Of a stretch of 64,000 nucleotides of DNA, positions 8,941 through 20,293 are shown piece after piece. Position numbers and translations under genes: made by a program. The DNA lies in NCBI GenBank assembly GCA_009746045.1, contig RPFO01000089.1, forward strand, positions 1,551,666 through 1,615,665. The letters run 5' to 3'. This stretch comes from Mesostigma viride. Its lineage: Eukaryota; Streptophyta; Mesostigmatophyceae; Mesostigmatales; Mesostigmataceae. Each line of letters begins with the position of its first letter. The first letter of the stretch is position 1. A model generated the notes under the pieces. The model was not told the DNA's origin. It saw only the letters and a program-made list of their open reading frames with translations, and did no database searches.

Positions 8941-10950
8941 AGTCATGGAGTCCTTCGAGGACTTGTACGCTTGGACAGCCGTGTGCTACGGCCAGCCCGG
9001 CCAACTGGTTCACATCATGGAGGACGGCACTCGCGGCGGCCTGCTGTCGCGGTCGGGCACCCAGCAAGGGGACCCCCTGGGACCCCTGTACTTTGCCGCC
9101 CCCCTCCAGGGTTGCCTCCAAGCGGTCCATGCTGCCCACCCGGCGGTCGCTATTCAGGCCTACTTGGATGATATCTACCTTCTGGGCCCTGTGCCGGACA
9201 CCACCGCGGCTCTGCTGGCACTGCAGACCGCGGTGGCCGACATCAACCTCCAGTTGACCCTGGCCAAGTGCGCGGTGTACTCGCCCCAAGGTGATTGCTC
9301 TGGCTTTCCGCCCCAGCTCTTGGGCCGGGACGAGCGCCTCCATGGGTTGGATGTCCTCGGCGTTCCGGTTGGCGACCCCGAGTTTGTCATCGATGCTCTG
9401 CAGGCCGCCCTTGAGGCACGCACTGAGGTACTGCCCTTGATTGCGCGCCTTCATGATTCGCAGACCAAGGGTCTGCTTCTGTGGTTTTGCGCTCACCCTC
9501 GCGTCGTTCACTGGCTCCGGGGCGCTCTTCCGGCTCAGGTCCGGCTGGCCGCCGAGGGCCACGACGAACGCATCCAGTCGGCCTTGGCGCAGCTGGTCCC
9601 GGGCCCCGACCTCCCGCCACATGCTATTCGCATTGCCTCCCTGCCTGCACGGATGGGTGGCTGTGGTCTGACTCGTGCCGCCCGGCTGGCCCCAGCAGCA
9701 TTTTTGGGCTCCGTCGCTCAGTCGTGGGCGGAAAGCTGCCGGCTCCTGCCCCTTTTGGCAACGGCAGCGCCTGACCTACTGGACCCCAGCAGCCCTTTGC
9801 CCTTCGTCACCGCCATCCAGGAGGCCTATGCTGAGATCCAGCAGGCCTGTTCTCCCGTCCGTGCCGCTCAGGCGGTACAGCGCCACCTCCCTCGCGGCAC
9901 TCCCTCGGTCGCCTCCGTTCAATCTCCCGCCGCATTCCCTGCTCGCGTCATCGATAAACACCAGAAAACCTACGCGGGTATTCTGCACACGGCTGATTGG
10001 ATTGCTCTTTTCGCGGACCTCAACGCTCAGGGACGTGCGTGGCTGTTCTCGCTTTCCTTGCGGAGTGTGGGCTCGGCGTACCTTCGTGCTCTTCCCATGG
10101 CCCCCCATTCGCCTTGGCTCCCAGCCACTACTCGGTGGCGCTCCGGCACCAGCTATTTGCCCCGCAGCCTCTTGTTCCGGCCGGGCGGCCTTGTGGTAGC
10201 TGTGGGCAGCCGCTGGATCCCACGGGGACTCACTACCTTGCCTGCATGGGGGCCAACAGAATCAGAATTGGTATTTGTATTTGCACACTGTCCTCCTGAC
10301 GGTGGTGCTCGCCATGATTCGGTCGGTTTTCCCCCACGCGAACATCCGGTCCGAGGATGCGGATGGCGCTGCCTTCTATTCCCCCAACCACCGGCCTGAC
10401 ATCGTGGTGCTGGACTTTGAGGGGGGTGGCCGGCATCTGCTTATTGACGTTTCGGTGGCGCGGCCCTTGGCTCTTAGCCACGTGGCTGGGGCCTCCCTCA
10501 CGGCAGGTTACACGGCGGACCGGGCGGAGCGGGCCAAGCTCCTGGCCTACGGCGACGTCGGGCACCATCGTGTGGTGCCCTTTGTCCTGGAGGAGTTTGG
10601 GGCCATGGGGCCCCTGACCTCCGCCTTCTTCAAGGAGTGTTGCCGGCTCCGGGAGGACCGGCTGGACCTGGAGGGCCAGCGGGCCCCATGGTCGGCGCGG
10701 ACCTGGACGTCATATTGGCGTCAGCGCTTGTCGGTGGCGCTGACTCGGGCCATGGCTGACATCATGCTCCGCCGTACGCGGGCTGATTTTGCGGTGCAGC
10801 AGGGCTATTAGGTTCCTCCCGTTAGGCGTTTCCATCGGTCTTATGGTAGTATAGAGCTTTGACATGGCTCTGTATATAGGTTTATAGCTGGGCGTTTGCT
10901 TTGGTTTGAGTGATTTCACTCTGCTGTAAGTAATTATATTTTTTATATAT
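8941..10950 (+). pseudogene. Non-LTR retrotransposon (restriction-like endonuclease type), copy 2, 5'-truncated
   Basis: The copy begins inside the reverse transcriptase, just before motif B (SGTQQGDPLGPLYFA at about 9050-9095), and includes the catalytic AYLDDIYLLG at about 9157-9186. A long thumb and linker follow, then a CCHC knuckle (CGSCG, then GTHYLAC), HRPDIVVLDFEG with LLIDVSV (restriction-like endonuclease core), and a C-terminal tail ending at 10811. Frameshifts near 10100 and 10270 break the C-terminal half, so it is inactive. Target-primed reverse transcription would explain the 5' truncation and the insertion directly behind the 3' tail of copy 1. The nearest families are R2/Dualen-like elements, by domain order. 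Confidence 0.8.
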
Positions 10951-10961
10951 ATAATATTTAA

Positions 10962-12685
10962 CCCTTAAATGGTATCCAACTCACTGTTATAAATATCAGT
11001 CAGTTAACAACTTGGCATCATAATGCCCACAAACCAACCTAATAACAATTTTACTATCCATATTGGGACCAAAGCACACACATATGTGGACCTCCTTGGG
11101 GGTCACGTCATTGGTCATATTGCAATGTCCTATGGGTGCTAAATATAGCACCCCCTGGCAGGGGGTGCGCAGGGTGCGAGAAAAGAGACACATATAATGC
11201 AATATTGGATGTCAAATCACGCTTGTTGGTCCTGGTCTTGCCAAGGCAGTTGAATGGGAAGCCAGTAAGGGCCTCTGAACACTGACATCATGGGTTGTCC
11301 CAGGGACCCAGCTGCGGCACTAAAAATAACTGCCCGCTATAAATAGCGGACAGTTTGGCTGGTGACGTTTGCTAGCATTACAAAGCTAAATTCTTATCCC
11401 CTAGCAACAAAAAACATCATGGATGATCAAACATGCTAATTACATCCTGTCCAGGCTGCAGAACATCCATCATAGCATATAAAGATAGGTAACCACGCCC
11501 ATGCACAGTCACATTTGTACGTATCATAGCATGGTAAGGGCACACCCTTGAAACCACACAAGCCAAACACGATGCTCACTTTTTTCTTGTGCTGATGCTG
11601 TAATAAACAAGTGCAAGTAAGCCTAGCTCAATGACAATGCTAGCTAGTGCTCCCTGTATGCTGGGCTTCATCATACTAGCTGCTAACTGGCTATGGGGTG
11701 TCCTCTACTAACAAAACCAAAAAGCTAACCAAAACCTGGCCAAGATACCATCTTTCCAAAGAATGTAGGCAAGAAAACCCATCACAATTCCATGCACAAC
11801 ATATTTAAGCATTACATCGATCGTTACTCTAGTATATAGGATGAAGACGCAGCTAACCATGAGCACACGGATGATAAACTGGGCGAAATGGTTGTACACA
11901 GCCACCACGACAAACCATTACATAAAAGTAGTAAGGAGGGAGCTTTAACACCACGAAACCTTAATAATAAGTCCGGGATTACTTACCGAACGATAAAACC
12001 ACTTTACCTCCTTCACGGCAGCGGCAGGGACTGCAAACTGCGCCAGGTCCAACTACCGCAAAAAAGGCTGTCTGACAGGTGGCAAGCTCATGACAGAAAC
12101 GATGCCCCGAGGCTTCCCTGGCCCACAGCGCTGATGAACTATGCGATATACATCATAAGAAAGTTAATCGTTGCGAAATATTCAATGATAAAACGGCAAA
12201 TACCAAGTGCTAGCTTCATCGGCATCCCCGTGGTAGTGAACGCGTGTTGACGCAATAAAAACCAGCCCGAGATGATTGCGCGCCTCGTTAGAGGTTGCGC
12301 GACTAGGTCTATAGCATCCTTATGACGAATAAAGTGTGCCTACAAATTTTGGAACGAATCCATGCATCGACGCTCCTGCGCCAGTCAGTTTTCTGCACCG
12401 CCATGGCGGCAAATCTGCACGGATGTCAATATTTTACATTCACGTTTTCGTCCCATTGAAAAGGGTACCCCCTGTACTTTGGTCAATAATTAGTCCCTGT
12501 GTACTTGTCAGAATGTAGTGATGTTTAGGTACGGGACGTAGTACACATCTAGCTGAAGACGCCTGGCTAAAAATATCATGGAAATACCTACTGGCATTCG
12601 CGTTATGCTCCCAACCAACTGTCCGCTATTTGTAGCGGGCAGTTGGTACTGCCCGCTATAAATATCAGTCAGTACCATTTAAGGG
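10962..12685. mobile_element. piggyBac-like non-autonomous element with TTAA target sites
   Basis: Both ends read TTAA-CCCTTAAATGGTA: TTAA at 10958-10961 followed by the 13-bp terminal repeat, and its reverse complement at 12673-12685 followed by TTAA at 12686-12689. TTAA duplication with termini beginning CCC is the hallmark of piggyBac. The 1724-bp interior has no DDE/D transposase ORF. It contains hairpins around CCGCTATAAATAGCGG (about 11332 and 12612-12660). On the minus strand, 11908-11708 encodes a hydrophobic 66-residue stretch, and 12234-12145 a further hydrophobic peptide. These might be captured exons, but I do not recognise them. Confidence 0.8.
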
Positions 12686-12739
12686 TTAAGGGGACTCGCA
12701 CGTCCAAAAGCCTGAAAAACTGACTTTAATGAATATCAG

Positions 12740-13150
12740 TTCCAATGCACTCGGGATCGAACCATCTAGTGATGATTGAGTACCATAAATATGATGTTTG
12801 GACATCCATGCCACCACTTGTTGGGGGTACTACCCCCAACCACGCACCGGTGGTGAGCTAAAAATAGAAAAAGACGCTATTTATGAGATATTTTGCCCAA
12901 GACAAACCACTTATTCAAATGACCTGCCCATACATTTCTGCAAAGTTCCTTCACTTTTTTAAAAGCTGGGCTATTTACATGGCCAAAATGGTCACATTTG
13001 TTTGAGTTATTAATTTTCCCGCAAAATGGGTACTTTTTTGAGCCAAAAAAAAAATCAAATCATTAATCATCAGATTGGGTCATCCATACATTTTATATTT
13101 TACTGAGTGAGGGGAAACACAACCCCATGCAAAGTTTGAGCTCATTCTGA
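12740..13150 (-). repeat. Dispersed repeat, inverted copy of 1000-1345
   Basis: See 1000-1345 for the shared core. Two further stretches in this copy (about 13000 and 13165) repeat an AATTAATAAC/AATCAATAAC-like motif, which suggests internal tandem structure. Confidence 0.55.
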
Positions 13151-13159
13151 CAAGCGTAG

Positions 13160-14084
13160 CTCAAGTTATTGATTTTCCTGTGATGCCACCTGGGTAGGCG
13201 CTAAAAGAGAATTGAGCTAGTGCTGAGCCAAAATGACATCTGTTTTGCTCCCTAGACACCCAAAAACATGCCCACTTTGATCACGGAGTGTGAGGAGGAT
13301 GTCCGGAGCGTCATACGCCCCACCCCTCCATCGGCATGCACAGCCAGCCTTGTGAGTCTACCCTTATCAACAAGGCTGGTAGGACGACACGCCTGAGCAG
13401 CATATGTCATGCCTATCTCAGGCTAATAATGTGTGGTTTTGTGCCAACAACCAAGCTGTTCCACCCAACAACACATTAAAAACCATCTTCCAAAATGCCC
13501 AACAAGCCGGACATGTGGAGGAACACACACGCAGTATATAAAGAGAAAATAAGCTGACTTTTTATCCAGCCAACCTGTGGCTAGCTGCTCTGGTTAGCAT
13601 GACAAAGGCTATCATTTACTCAGTGGGAAAGGTGAATTGACCATTGGAACAACCTACCTGACGCATGTGCCACCAAAGCATTGTGTCCCGCAAAATGCAC
13701 ACTGCCTCCTTTCTAACAAGCACGAGCCGCTTTCTTTAGGAGACAGGTGCCAGCTCGTCAGTGTCTGGGGAAAATGATGCCGCTGCTTAGGAAGACCGCG
13801 TGAATTTCCTCGAACACAACTGTCTATAAAGCAAAAGAAATTTCAGAGAAGCATGGAAATAAAAGCATTACACCTTCCCGACAGGTTGTGGGCCACGCGC
13901 TGCAGCAAGCCAGCCACGTCACAGACAAACTTGCTAAAAAACATCCAGGAATCCAGCGATGCAGCGCCAGGACCCGCAACTTCATGGCTGCATCTGGCCG
14001 GAAAGAAGGCAAAAAGCTTACGCTCAACGAGCTAAGAAAGCAGGAAAGCGCTATCTTAGGACGTTTAATACAAGAACGTACCAT
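13160..14084. other. Flank of the chromovirus insertion, no certain gene
   Basis: An ORF at 13888 on the plus strand encodes a lysine-rich stretch (KEGKKLTLNELRKQESA) and is interrupted by the LTR element at 14090. Across the element, another open stretch (24330-24567) reads RAQEHKKGHPFMERSGA, but the frames do not join directly after removing the element and one target copy. This may be an interrupted gene with an intron, or chance. Confidence 0.3.
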
Positions 14085-14089
14085 AACGG

Positions 14090-14757
14090 TGTTACATCCC
14101 GATCCGGATGGTGCGAAAGATCTAATCTAGTATAAGGTGCAGTTTAATAAGCCGGCATAGCCGCGCATCCGCGTACCGCGATAGCAAGCAAAGATCGCAG
14201 TAAATTGACTAACTGAGCAGCGGTTTATCCTCAGCTAGGCCTTATAGCATGATTAATTAATCTAGCTATATAACACGGCATGTCATGAGGCAAATGGCAT
14301 CCTGATTAGTGCCCCTTGGTCTGAGAGAGTCGTCAACACTCGTTTCATTAATCATCAAACCAAAGAGAGAGAGTCCATCGTCCTCAGACCAATTTCACCT
14401 AGCTGCGCTACCAAGCTGGCAAGTTGGTGTGCAGGCGCGCCGACATGCGCGCCGATCTTCCAGATACTGCCGTCAAGCCCCAATAGGTTCTGTCTGACGT
14501 CTAGGGCCGGCCCGGCCCGTAGAAGATCTCGTACTTCTGGCTAGGCCCAAAATAACTGGTCCGAAACACACAAAGTACCAAATAAACACACAAAGTCCCG
14601 AACTTAAGGACATATTCCCAAATAAGTCCCGAATTGAGTCCTATAGTCCGGCAGACTATGAAAGCGAGCTATCGAAAGTCCCAAACAAATAACAATTGAC
14701 TTTCGACTTATTTATTGAAGGCATTGTTACGCCCATACAAAGGTCTGGGCCGTAACA
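14090..14757 (-). repeat. 3' LTR of the chromovirus
   Basis: A 668-bp repeat with TGTTAC/GTAACA ends, matching 23675-24325. It carries a 16-base segment (TGCAGTTTAATAAGCC at about 14138-14153) absent from the other LTR. Confidence 0.95.
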
Positions 14758-14771
14758 CTCCTCCCTTCCCC
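14758..14771 (-). promoter_or_regulatory. Polypurine tract
   Basis: On the minus strand GGGGAAGGGAGGAG lies directly against the 3' LTR, the standard position of the plus-strand primer for reverse transcription. Confidence 0.85.
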
Positions 14772-15091
14772 AGGGGACGATAGCCATATCGTCCAGGCTT
14801 GGGGCGCATGCAACAAGACAATTAGCACAAACAAACAAACAAGAAAAAAAAAGAAGCACTTGCAAGCAAAACAAGCAACACACAAAAGCGACAATTGCCC
14901 AGGCTGGGCAGTCAGCTATAGAGAACAATAGTACAAAATCGGCCATGGGGATACTATGTCCCAACCCCTGTTCGCCAGCGGGTTAGTAAAGCCAATTCTC
15001 CCCGGCGTTGCCACACAAGGACAATTCCTTGATAGCCGATGGGATGCTGTCGTCATCCCGTTGCAATCCATCCATGAGGAGGTCGCGACCC

Positions 15092-15765
15092 TCACATTCC
15101 TCCAATGCTGGGGCCCACCCCTCCCGACCGCGCCTTCCGTTGGCGATACTCGTGAAGTGTCTGGCGACCCTGCTCACCAATTTCCTCGAGGATCTTCCCG
15201 GGGTTAGCGAGGTGATCCGCATTGTATGCGAGCTGGTATTCGTTCACGTTGGTGCGCGTTTGAGCGAGGTCTACCCACGACCCGGTGGGCCAGTACGACA
15301 TGAATGCCGCCAGGTATTGCGGGTGCGTGAACATGATTGTGCCCGCGTTCCAATCAATAACTCCACATCCATGCTCCTCAAAGAAACCTCCCGCCATGGT
15401 CAACACTACGACGCGCACCTGGAGAGCGTTGAAGCGAAAGCCCGGAGCTCTCACAAAGTTGGGCACAACCCAGTCGAGGAATGCCTCTCCCTCGCACGGA
15501 GCATACTTGGGACAGTCAACCTTTCGAGGTTTACCATCTACCATGTATTTTGGCAGCTCCCGCTTGGGGCCGTATCGCGTACCAGAACCCTCTGGCGTCG
15601 ATTCTAGGCAGTCCTGGGGTTGCGGGGCCGCTCTCCCTTGGTGCAAGTCGAAGCAGATTAGCTCGCGCATGGAGCCTCGCTCCACATACGCATGAGTTCC
15701 TGCCTCAAAGTGCAGCGGTTGCGGTGATAGTCCGCGCTGCGGACGGCCACGAACCGCGATGGTGG
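15092..15765 (-). CDS. Third ORF of the chromovirus, unknown function
   Basis: This frame is open downstream of pol, from a TGA near 15767 to a stop at 15092. The first clear start is GTG at 15685 or ATG at 15670, giving about 192-197 residues. It reads MRELICFDLHQGRAAPQPQDC, then FLDWVVPNFVRAPGFRFNAL and TRTNVNEYQLAYNADHL before a basic tail. The N-V-N-E-Y...F/Y-N pattern followed by a basic end is faintly like the second half of a retrotransposon gag capsid domain, but that is only a hint. A further open frame at 15658-15900 overlaps upstream and could be its N-terminal part across a frameshift. An extra ORF after the chromodomain is not a standard chromovirus feature. Confidence 0.5.
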
Positions 15766-15997
15766 CAGCTCAATGTAGACGGGAACACCCCGAAACTCGC
15801 GTAAGGGGCGTACTCGCTGTGGACCAGGAAACGCGCTGACGTAGGCGCCCACCGTCCATGGCGCCGGTCGAGCCACCGCCACGATGCATGGCGCGTACAC
15901 ATCGACGTGAATAACACAAGTGCCTTCGCGGCATCCTGGCTACACGTGATCAAGCCTGTTGTCATAGCGCCCCCACCACTGCTACCTTCGCGGTAGC

Positions 15998-18900
15998 CTA
16001 GTGGAGGGCATGCTTGGCCTTATACTCGCGAAGCAAACGTTCACACCCTTCTAGCTCATTCTCGGTTCGCCACGAATCCTCGTAATCATGCTGAGCAAAA
16101 CGCCACCGTACGCGATACTGTCGTTGTCTACCTCTCCCACGCTTGATGTCCCGGTGGTCCACGATCTCGGCCACCTCGTCTTCCTGTTCTCCAGTCTCGG
16201 GGTTGTACTCGACAGGGGCCGGCGGGTTGAGCCGACCTTGGATGGAGTTCTGGTGGTATAACTTGAGCTGGTCTCGATGGAAGTTGGAGGAAGTGTTCCA
16301 GGAGCTCGGGATGTCCACCTTGAACATCACATCTCCGAGCTTCTCCAGAACCTTGTGTGGCCCCAGGAACATAGGACGGAGCTTTGTCTTGAGCTCACCC
16401 TCTACCTTCTCAGAGAAACGTCCTAGGCGGGGGCCTTCCACCAGTACCCAGTCGCCCACCTCGATGGCCGGCGTGCGCGCATCTAGGCGGCCAGCAGTCC
16501 TCGCCATATAGCGCTCTGCGGCGGCCCGGTAGCCCTTGACCGCACTGTCATGGGCCTGGCGCATCTGGACCAGCAGCCTCTCCACCCCTTCGAGGGTGTC
16601 TCGCCGGACCGACTTTTCAGCTAAGGCTGGGCTTGTGAGAAGGTCAGTCGGCGTGAGCGGATGCCTGCCCGTGTTGAGGAAGAATGGTGTGAAGCCATGA
16701 GCTGCCTGGGGGGCGTTATTCAGGGAGAACTCCACCAAACCCAAGAACTCTTCCCAGTTGCTTCCCACCGCGTCGGTGTAGTGGCGCATGGTCTCTTGCA
16801 CTGTGCGGTTCAGCCTCTCCACCAGGTGGGAGGACGAGCTGTGATATGCTGTCCCCAGCGACACCTTGGTGCCCAGGCATTCAAAGAACTCCTGCCAGAA
16901 GCGGGCCGTGAACAGCTTGTCTCGGTCCGATATGAATTGCCGGCTGAGTCCGTGGTACCTGAACACGTGGTGAAGGTATAGCTTAGCGCAAGCCTCGGCC
17001 GTGAGCTCGGCCGGACATGGTGCCAGGTGACACATGCGCGTCAAACGGTCCAGGAAAACCAGAATCATGCTGTTGCCATTCTTGGTCTTCCGGAAGGGGC
17101 CAACAAAATCCATCATCAGGGAATCCCAAGGGCCCATCGGGTCTGGTAGGGTCTGGGGGACCGCCTGTGAGCCCGTATTGCGGGACTTCATGATCTGACA
17201 TGATGGACACTCGCGCACGTACGTCTCAATGTACTCTCGCATGCCTGGCCAATAGAAGTTCTTTCTGGCCCGTGGCAGCAAGCGGTGGATCCCTTGGTGG
17301 CCACCGGCGAGAGAGTCATGGAGCTCATGGAGCAGAGCCGCTCGACATAACTCCGGGACGTACAGGCGCCAGCAGTCTGGCCTCACCATGACATAGAGTC
17401 GCCCGTCCTGGAACTTGCACGGGAGCTTGCCCATCTGCTTGGGGTGCGACCTGATTGCCTCTAAGGCCGCGGGCTCCGTGACAGTGAACCGACTAATCAA
17501 CGTCTCCAGGACAGAAGTGATCGTGTACGTGTCCGCCTCCTCCTCAAGGGTTTGGTGCACGTACTCCGAAAAAATGGTAGGGGGCCCGATGCGCTGCAGG
17601 TGAAAAATTCCCTGAGCCGGTACCACGTGGCTGAGTGGCACTCGTGACCGGGACCCCTCCCTTTCCCCGGGGGCGCGCACGTCCTCGCGCGCGGCCTCCC
17701 AGTCGGGAGACAGGTCGTCCTGGGTCGTGCGACCGGTGTGGAACAGATAGCGACTGTGCGGCGACCCTGGGTCGCCACAAGGCGAGCCAGGCTCCTGCGC
17801 GGAGCCACATGTGGTGTGAAGTACGTCCATAGTCTCATAAAAATCTGCGTAGTCCGCCCGCCGAGAAAGGGCGTCCGGGACCACATTCTCTGCACCCTTC
17901 ACGTACTGAATTTTGAAAGGGGCAAACTGAGACAAGTACTCCATCCACCGCGCCTGACGGGGCGTCAAGTTAGGTTGGGCGAGCAGGTGCGTGAGGGGCC
18001 GATGGTCCGTGTGGATGATCAGCCGGTGGGGATCAAGGTCCCCCTGCTCGCTAATCGCAACGTCAAACTGAGCCCCGAGAAGATGATGGCGCCAAGTGTG
18101 ACAGCAGTAGACCACAGCAAGAAGCTCCTGCTGATGCACCGGGTAGTTACGCTCGGCGGGGATCATGGTGCGGGAGATATACTCAACCGGCTGTAACCCC
18201 TGACCCTGGTCCTGCAGGAGGACGCCGCCAATCGCAACCTTGCTCGCGTCCGTGGCCACCACAAAGGGCCTTGACGGATCCGGGATAGCGAGCACGGGTG
18301 CTGTGGTCAAGCTGTGCTTGAGGGCCTCGAAGGCCTGCTGGCACGGTTCCGACCAGACAAAGGGAACACCCTTCTTGAGGAGGGCGTTGATGGGGGCAGC
18401 TATTGTCGCGAAGCGGGGGATAAAGCGTCGGTAGTATGACGCGATACCCAAAAAGCTGCGCACACCCTTGACGTCGGTCGGGGTCGGCCACTGTTGGATG
18501 GAAGCAATCTTTGCGGGGTCCGTCGCGACGCCAGCGGCAGAGAGGGTGTGACCCAAAAAGGGCACGCTGCGTCCAGCGCGGACCTTGGCCTTGCGGACCG
18601 AAAGATGCTCCTCTTCCATAATGCGCAACACTGTGTCGACGTCCTCTAAGTGATCCTCGAAAGTCTTGGAGTACACGAGGATGTCGTCCAGGTACGCGAG
18701 AGCGCATGTGCGCTTGTAGGACCACGGGGGCTTCACGCCCCTGTTGGGGTCCTTGAGGTCACGGGAAACCTGCGGAAGATGCGCGGTTCCCATGACAGGG
18801 CGGAGGATGTCGTTCATGAGCATCTGGAAGCTCGCGGGGGAATTGCACAAACCCATCGCGGCCACCCGAAACTGGTAATGCCCAAAGGGCGTGTTGAACG

Positions 18901-20293
18901 CCGTCTTGTGACAATCCTCCGGGGCGATGCGAAGCTGCCAGAAGCCATCCGCGCAGTCTAGGACTGTAAAGCACGTGGCTCCTTGGACGCGGTTGAAGAT
19001 ATCGTCGATGCGCGGAAGGGGGTACTTGGACTTTACCGTGATAGCATTGAGCTTCCGGTAGTCCGTGACGAGCCGCCACTTGCCCCCAGGCTTAGGGACC
19101 AGTAGCACACCAGCCGAGAAGGGGCTATTGCTAGGCTCGATGAGACCCCGCTCCAAGAGCGCCATCAAGATCTTCTTCAGCTCCACCAGCTCAACTGGAC
19201 CCATGCGGTACATGGGGGAGGACGTGGGACCATAGCCCTCCTTCACCTGGATGCGGTGGAGCACTGAGCGGTGCGGGGGAAACTCCTGCTTGCTTTCGTC
19301 AAAGAGCTTCTCCCGTCGCGCTAGAACCGCGTTATAACGCTCCGTCTCCTCGGGTGTAAACCCCACGCCGATCTCATTAAGGAGAACCTCTATGTTGGAG
19401 AGGTCAAGACGGTACATGTAGTACTCCTTGCCTCGACGCAGCTTACTCTCCAGTGACTTGAGGCTCATGAGGATCTGCGAGGCGTTGCGGGGCTGGGTGA
19501 CTTCCCGCTCGTGCGTGATGTTATGCACGTCGGGGCCCTGCACTTGGTATTCGCTGACAGGACTCCAAAAGGAACCGTCAGGGAACCACACCACGCGACG
19601 CCGAATGCTAATGTCCACATCCTGCGCGTCCAGCCAGTCGATGCCGATGATGATGTCGGCAGCTCCCAGCGGTGCGACCGTGGCTGTGAGCTCCACAGGG
19701 ATGCCTTGAATCACAGCCTTGATATCAACCCGACCAGGCGAGGGGCTCTTGCGACCATCTGAATAGGTCACATTCACCACTGTCGCATGTGGCCGGATGT
19801 CGTATCCTGCGCGACGCGCCAATGCCTCGTTGATGAACGACGTAGACGCACCCGTGTCCACCATGAACTGCACGTCCATGACGGTCTTGTCCTTGAGGTA
19901 GGGGTCTAATGCTGATCCCGGTACAGCCAGACCTCCCCTAAACAGGAGCAAGTTGCGGGTACCAGCCGGAGTTGCGCGCGTAGGCTGGTCGGAGCTCGCT
20001 GCGCTACCCGTGGCCGGCTGCGTGCTTGGGGCAGAAGTCTCGCCCAAGGATGCATCCGCACTTGTATTCGCTACAAGCGGGGTGCGACTATCTACTGTAA
20101 CGACTGATTCTGCGCCCACGCTGGTATTCGCTACCAACGGGGTGTCCTTATCTAAGCTGTCTATCTGCCCGACGTTATTGACTTGCGCTATCTTATCTAC
20201 CTGTCCTACATCTACCTCTATCCGTGTAGGCAGGGACACTACGCACGAGGAACGGAGGGCCGGGAGACCGCCTCGTTCGACCGCCCGGTCCAC
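15998..20293 (-). CDS. Chromovirus Pol: protease, reverse transcriptase, RNase H, integrase, chromodomain
   Basis: An open frame of 1431 residues in the -1 frame relative to gag, overlapping it by 55 bases. The aspartic protease has VDTGAS near residues 145-150. The reverse transcriptase has LDCADGFWQL (motif A) and AYLDDILVYS (about residue 534). RNase H has VVATDASKVAIGG (about 678) and the HTDHRPLTHL end. The integrase has the H-H-C-C zinc domain (HELHDSLAGGHQG, then CPSC, about 990-1030), MMDFVGPF (about 1058), FISDRDKLF and the glutamate in VERLNRTVQ. A chromodomain (YRVRWRFAQHDYEDSWRTEN) lies near the C-terminus and probably steers integration toward modified chromatin. The first possible start is a GTG at 20293, so expression by frameshifting from gag is likely. 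All catalytic residues appear intact. Confidence 0.95.
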   Translation of the reverse strand: MDRAVERGGLPALRSSCVVSLPTRIEVDVGQVDKIAQVNNVGQIDSLDKDTPLVANTSVGAESVVTVDSRTPLVANTSADASLGETSAPSTQPATGSAASSDQPTRATPAGTRNLLLFRGGLAVPGSALDPYLKDKTVMDVQFMVDTGASTSFINEALARRAGYDIRPHATVVNVTYSDGRKSPSPGRVDIKAVIQGIPVELTATVAPLGAADIIIGIDWLDAQDVDISIRRRVVWFPDGSFWSPVSEYQVQGPDVHNITHEREVTQPRNASQILMSLKSLESKLRRGKEYYMYRLDLSNIEVLLNEIGVGFTPEETERYNAVLARREKLFDESKQEFPPHRSVLHRIQVKEGYGPTSSPMYRMGPVELVELKKILMALLERGLIEPSNSPFSAGVLLVPKPGGKWRLVTDYRKLNAITVKSKYPLPRIDDIFNRVQGATCFTVLDCADGFWQLRIAPEDCHKTAFNTPFGHYQFRVAAMGLCNSPASFQMLMNDILRPVMGTAHLPQVSRDLKDPNRGVKPPWSYKRTCALAYLDDILVYSKTFEDHLEDVDTVLRIMEEEHLSVRKAKVRAGRSVPFLGHTLSAAGVATDPAKIASIQQWPTPTDVKGVRSFLGIASYYRRFIPRFATIAAPINALLKKGVPFVWSEPCQQAFEALKHSLTTAPVLAIPDPSRPFVVATDASKVAIGGVLLQDQGQGLQPVEYISRTMIPAERNYPVHQQELLAVVYCCHTWRHHLLGAQFDVAISEQGDLDPHRLIIHTDHRPLTHLLAQPNLTPRQARWMEYLSQFAPFKIQYVKGAENVVPDALSRRADYADFYETMDVLHTTCGSAQEPGSPCGDPGSPHSRYLFHTGRTTQDDLSPDWEAAREDVRAPGEREGSRSRVPLSHVVPAQGIFHLQRIGPPTIFSEYVHQTLEEEADTYTITSVLETLISRFTVTEPAALEAIRSHPKQMGKLPCKFQDGRLYVMVRPDCWRLYVPELCRAALLHELHDSLAGGHQGIHRLLPRARKNFYWPGMREYIETYVRECPSCQIMKSRNTGSQAVPQTLPDPMGPWDSLMMDFVGPFRKTKNGNSMILVFLDRLTRMCHLAPCPAELTAEACAKLYLHHVFRYHGLSRQFISDRDKLFTARFWQEFFECLGTKVSLGTAYHSSSSHLVERLNRTVQETMRHYTDAVGSNWEEFLGLVEFSLNNAPQAAHGFTPFFLNTGRHPLTPTDLLTSPALAEKSVRRDTLEGVERLLVQMRQAHDSAVKGYRAAAERYMARTAGRLDARTPAIEVGDWVLVEGPRLGRFSEKVEGELKTKLRPMFLGPHKVLEKLGDVMFKVDIPSSWNTSSNFHRDQLKLYHQNSIQGRLNPPAPVEYNPETGEQEDEVAEIVDHRDIKRGRGRQRQYRVRWRFAQHDYEDSWRTENELEGCERLLREYKAKHALH

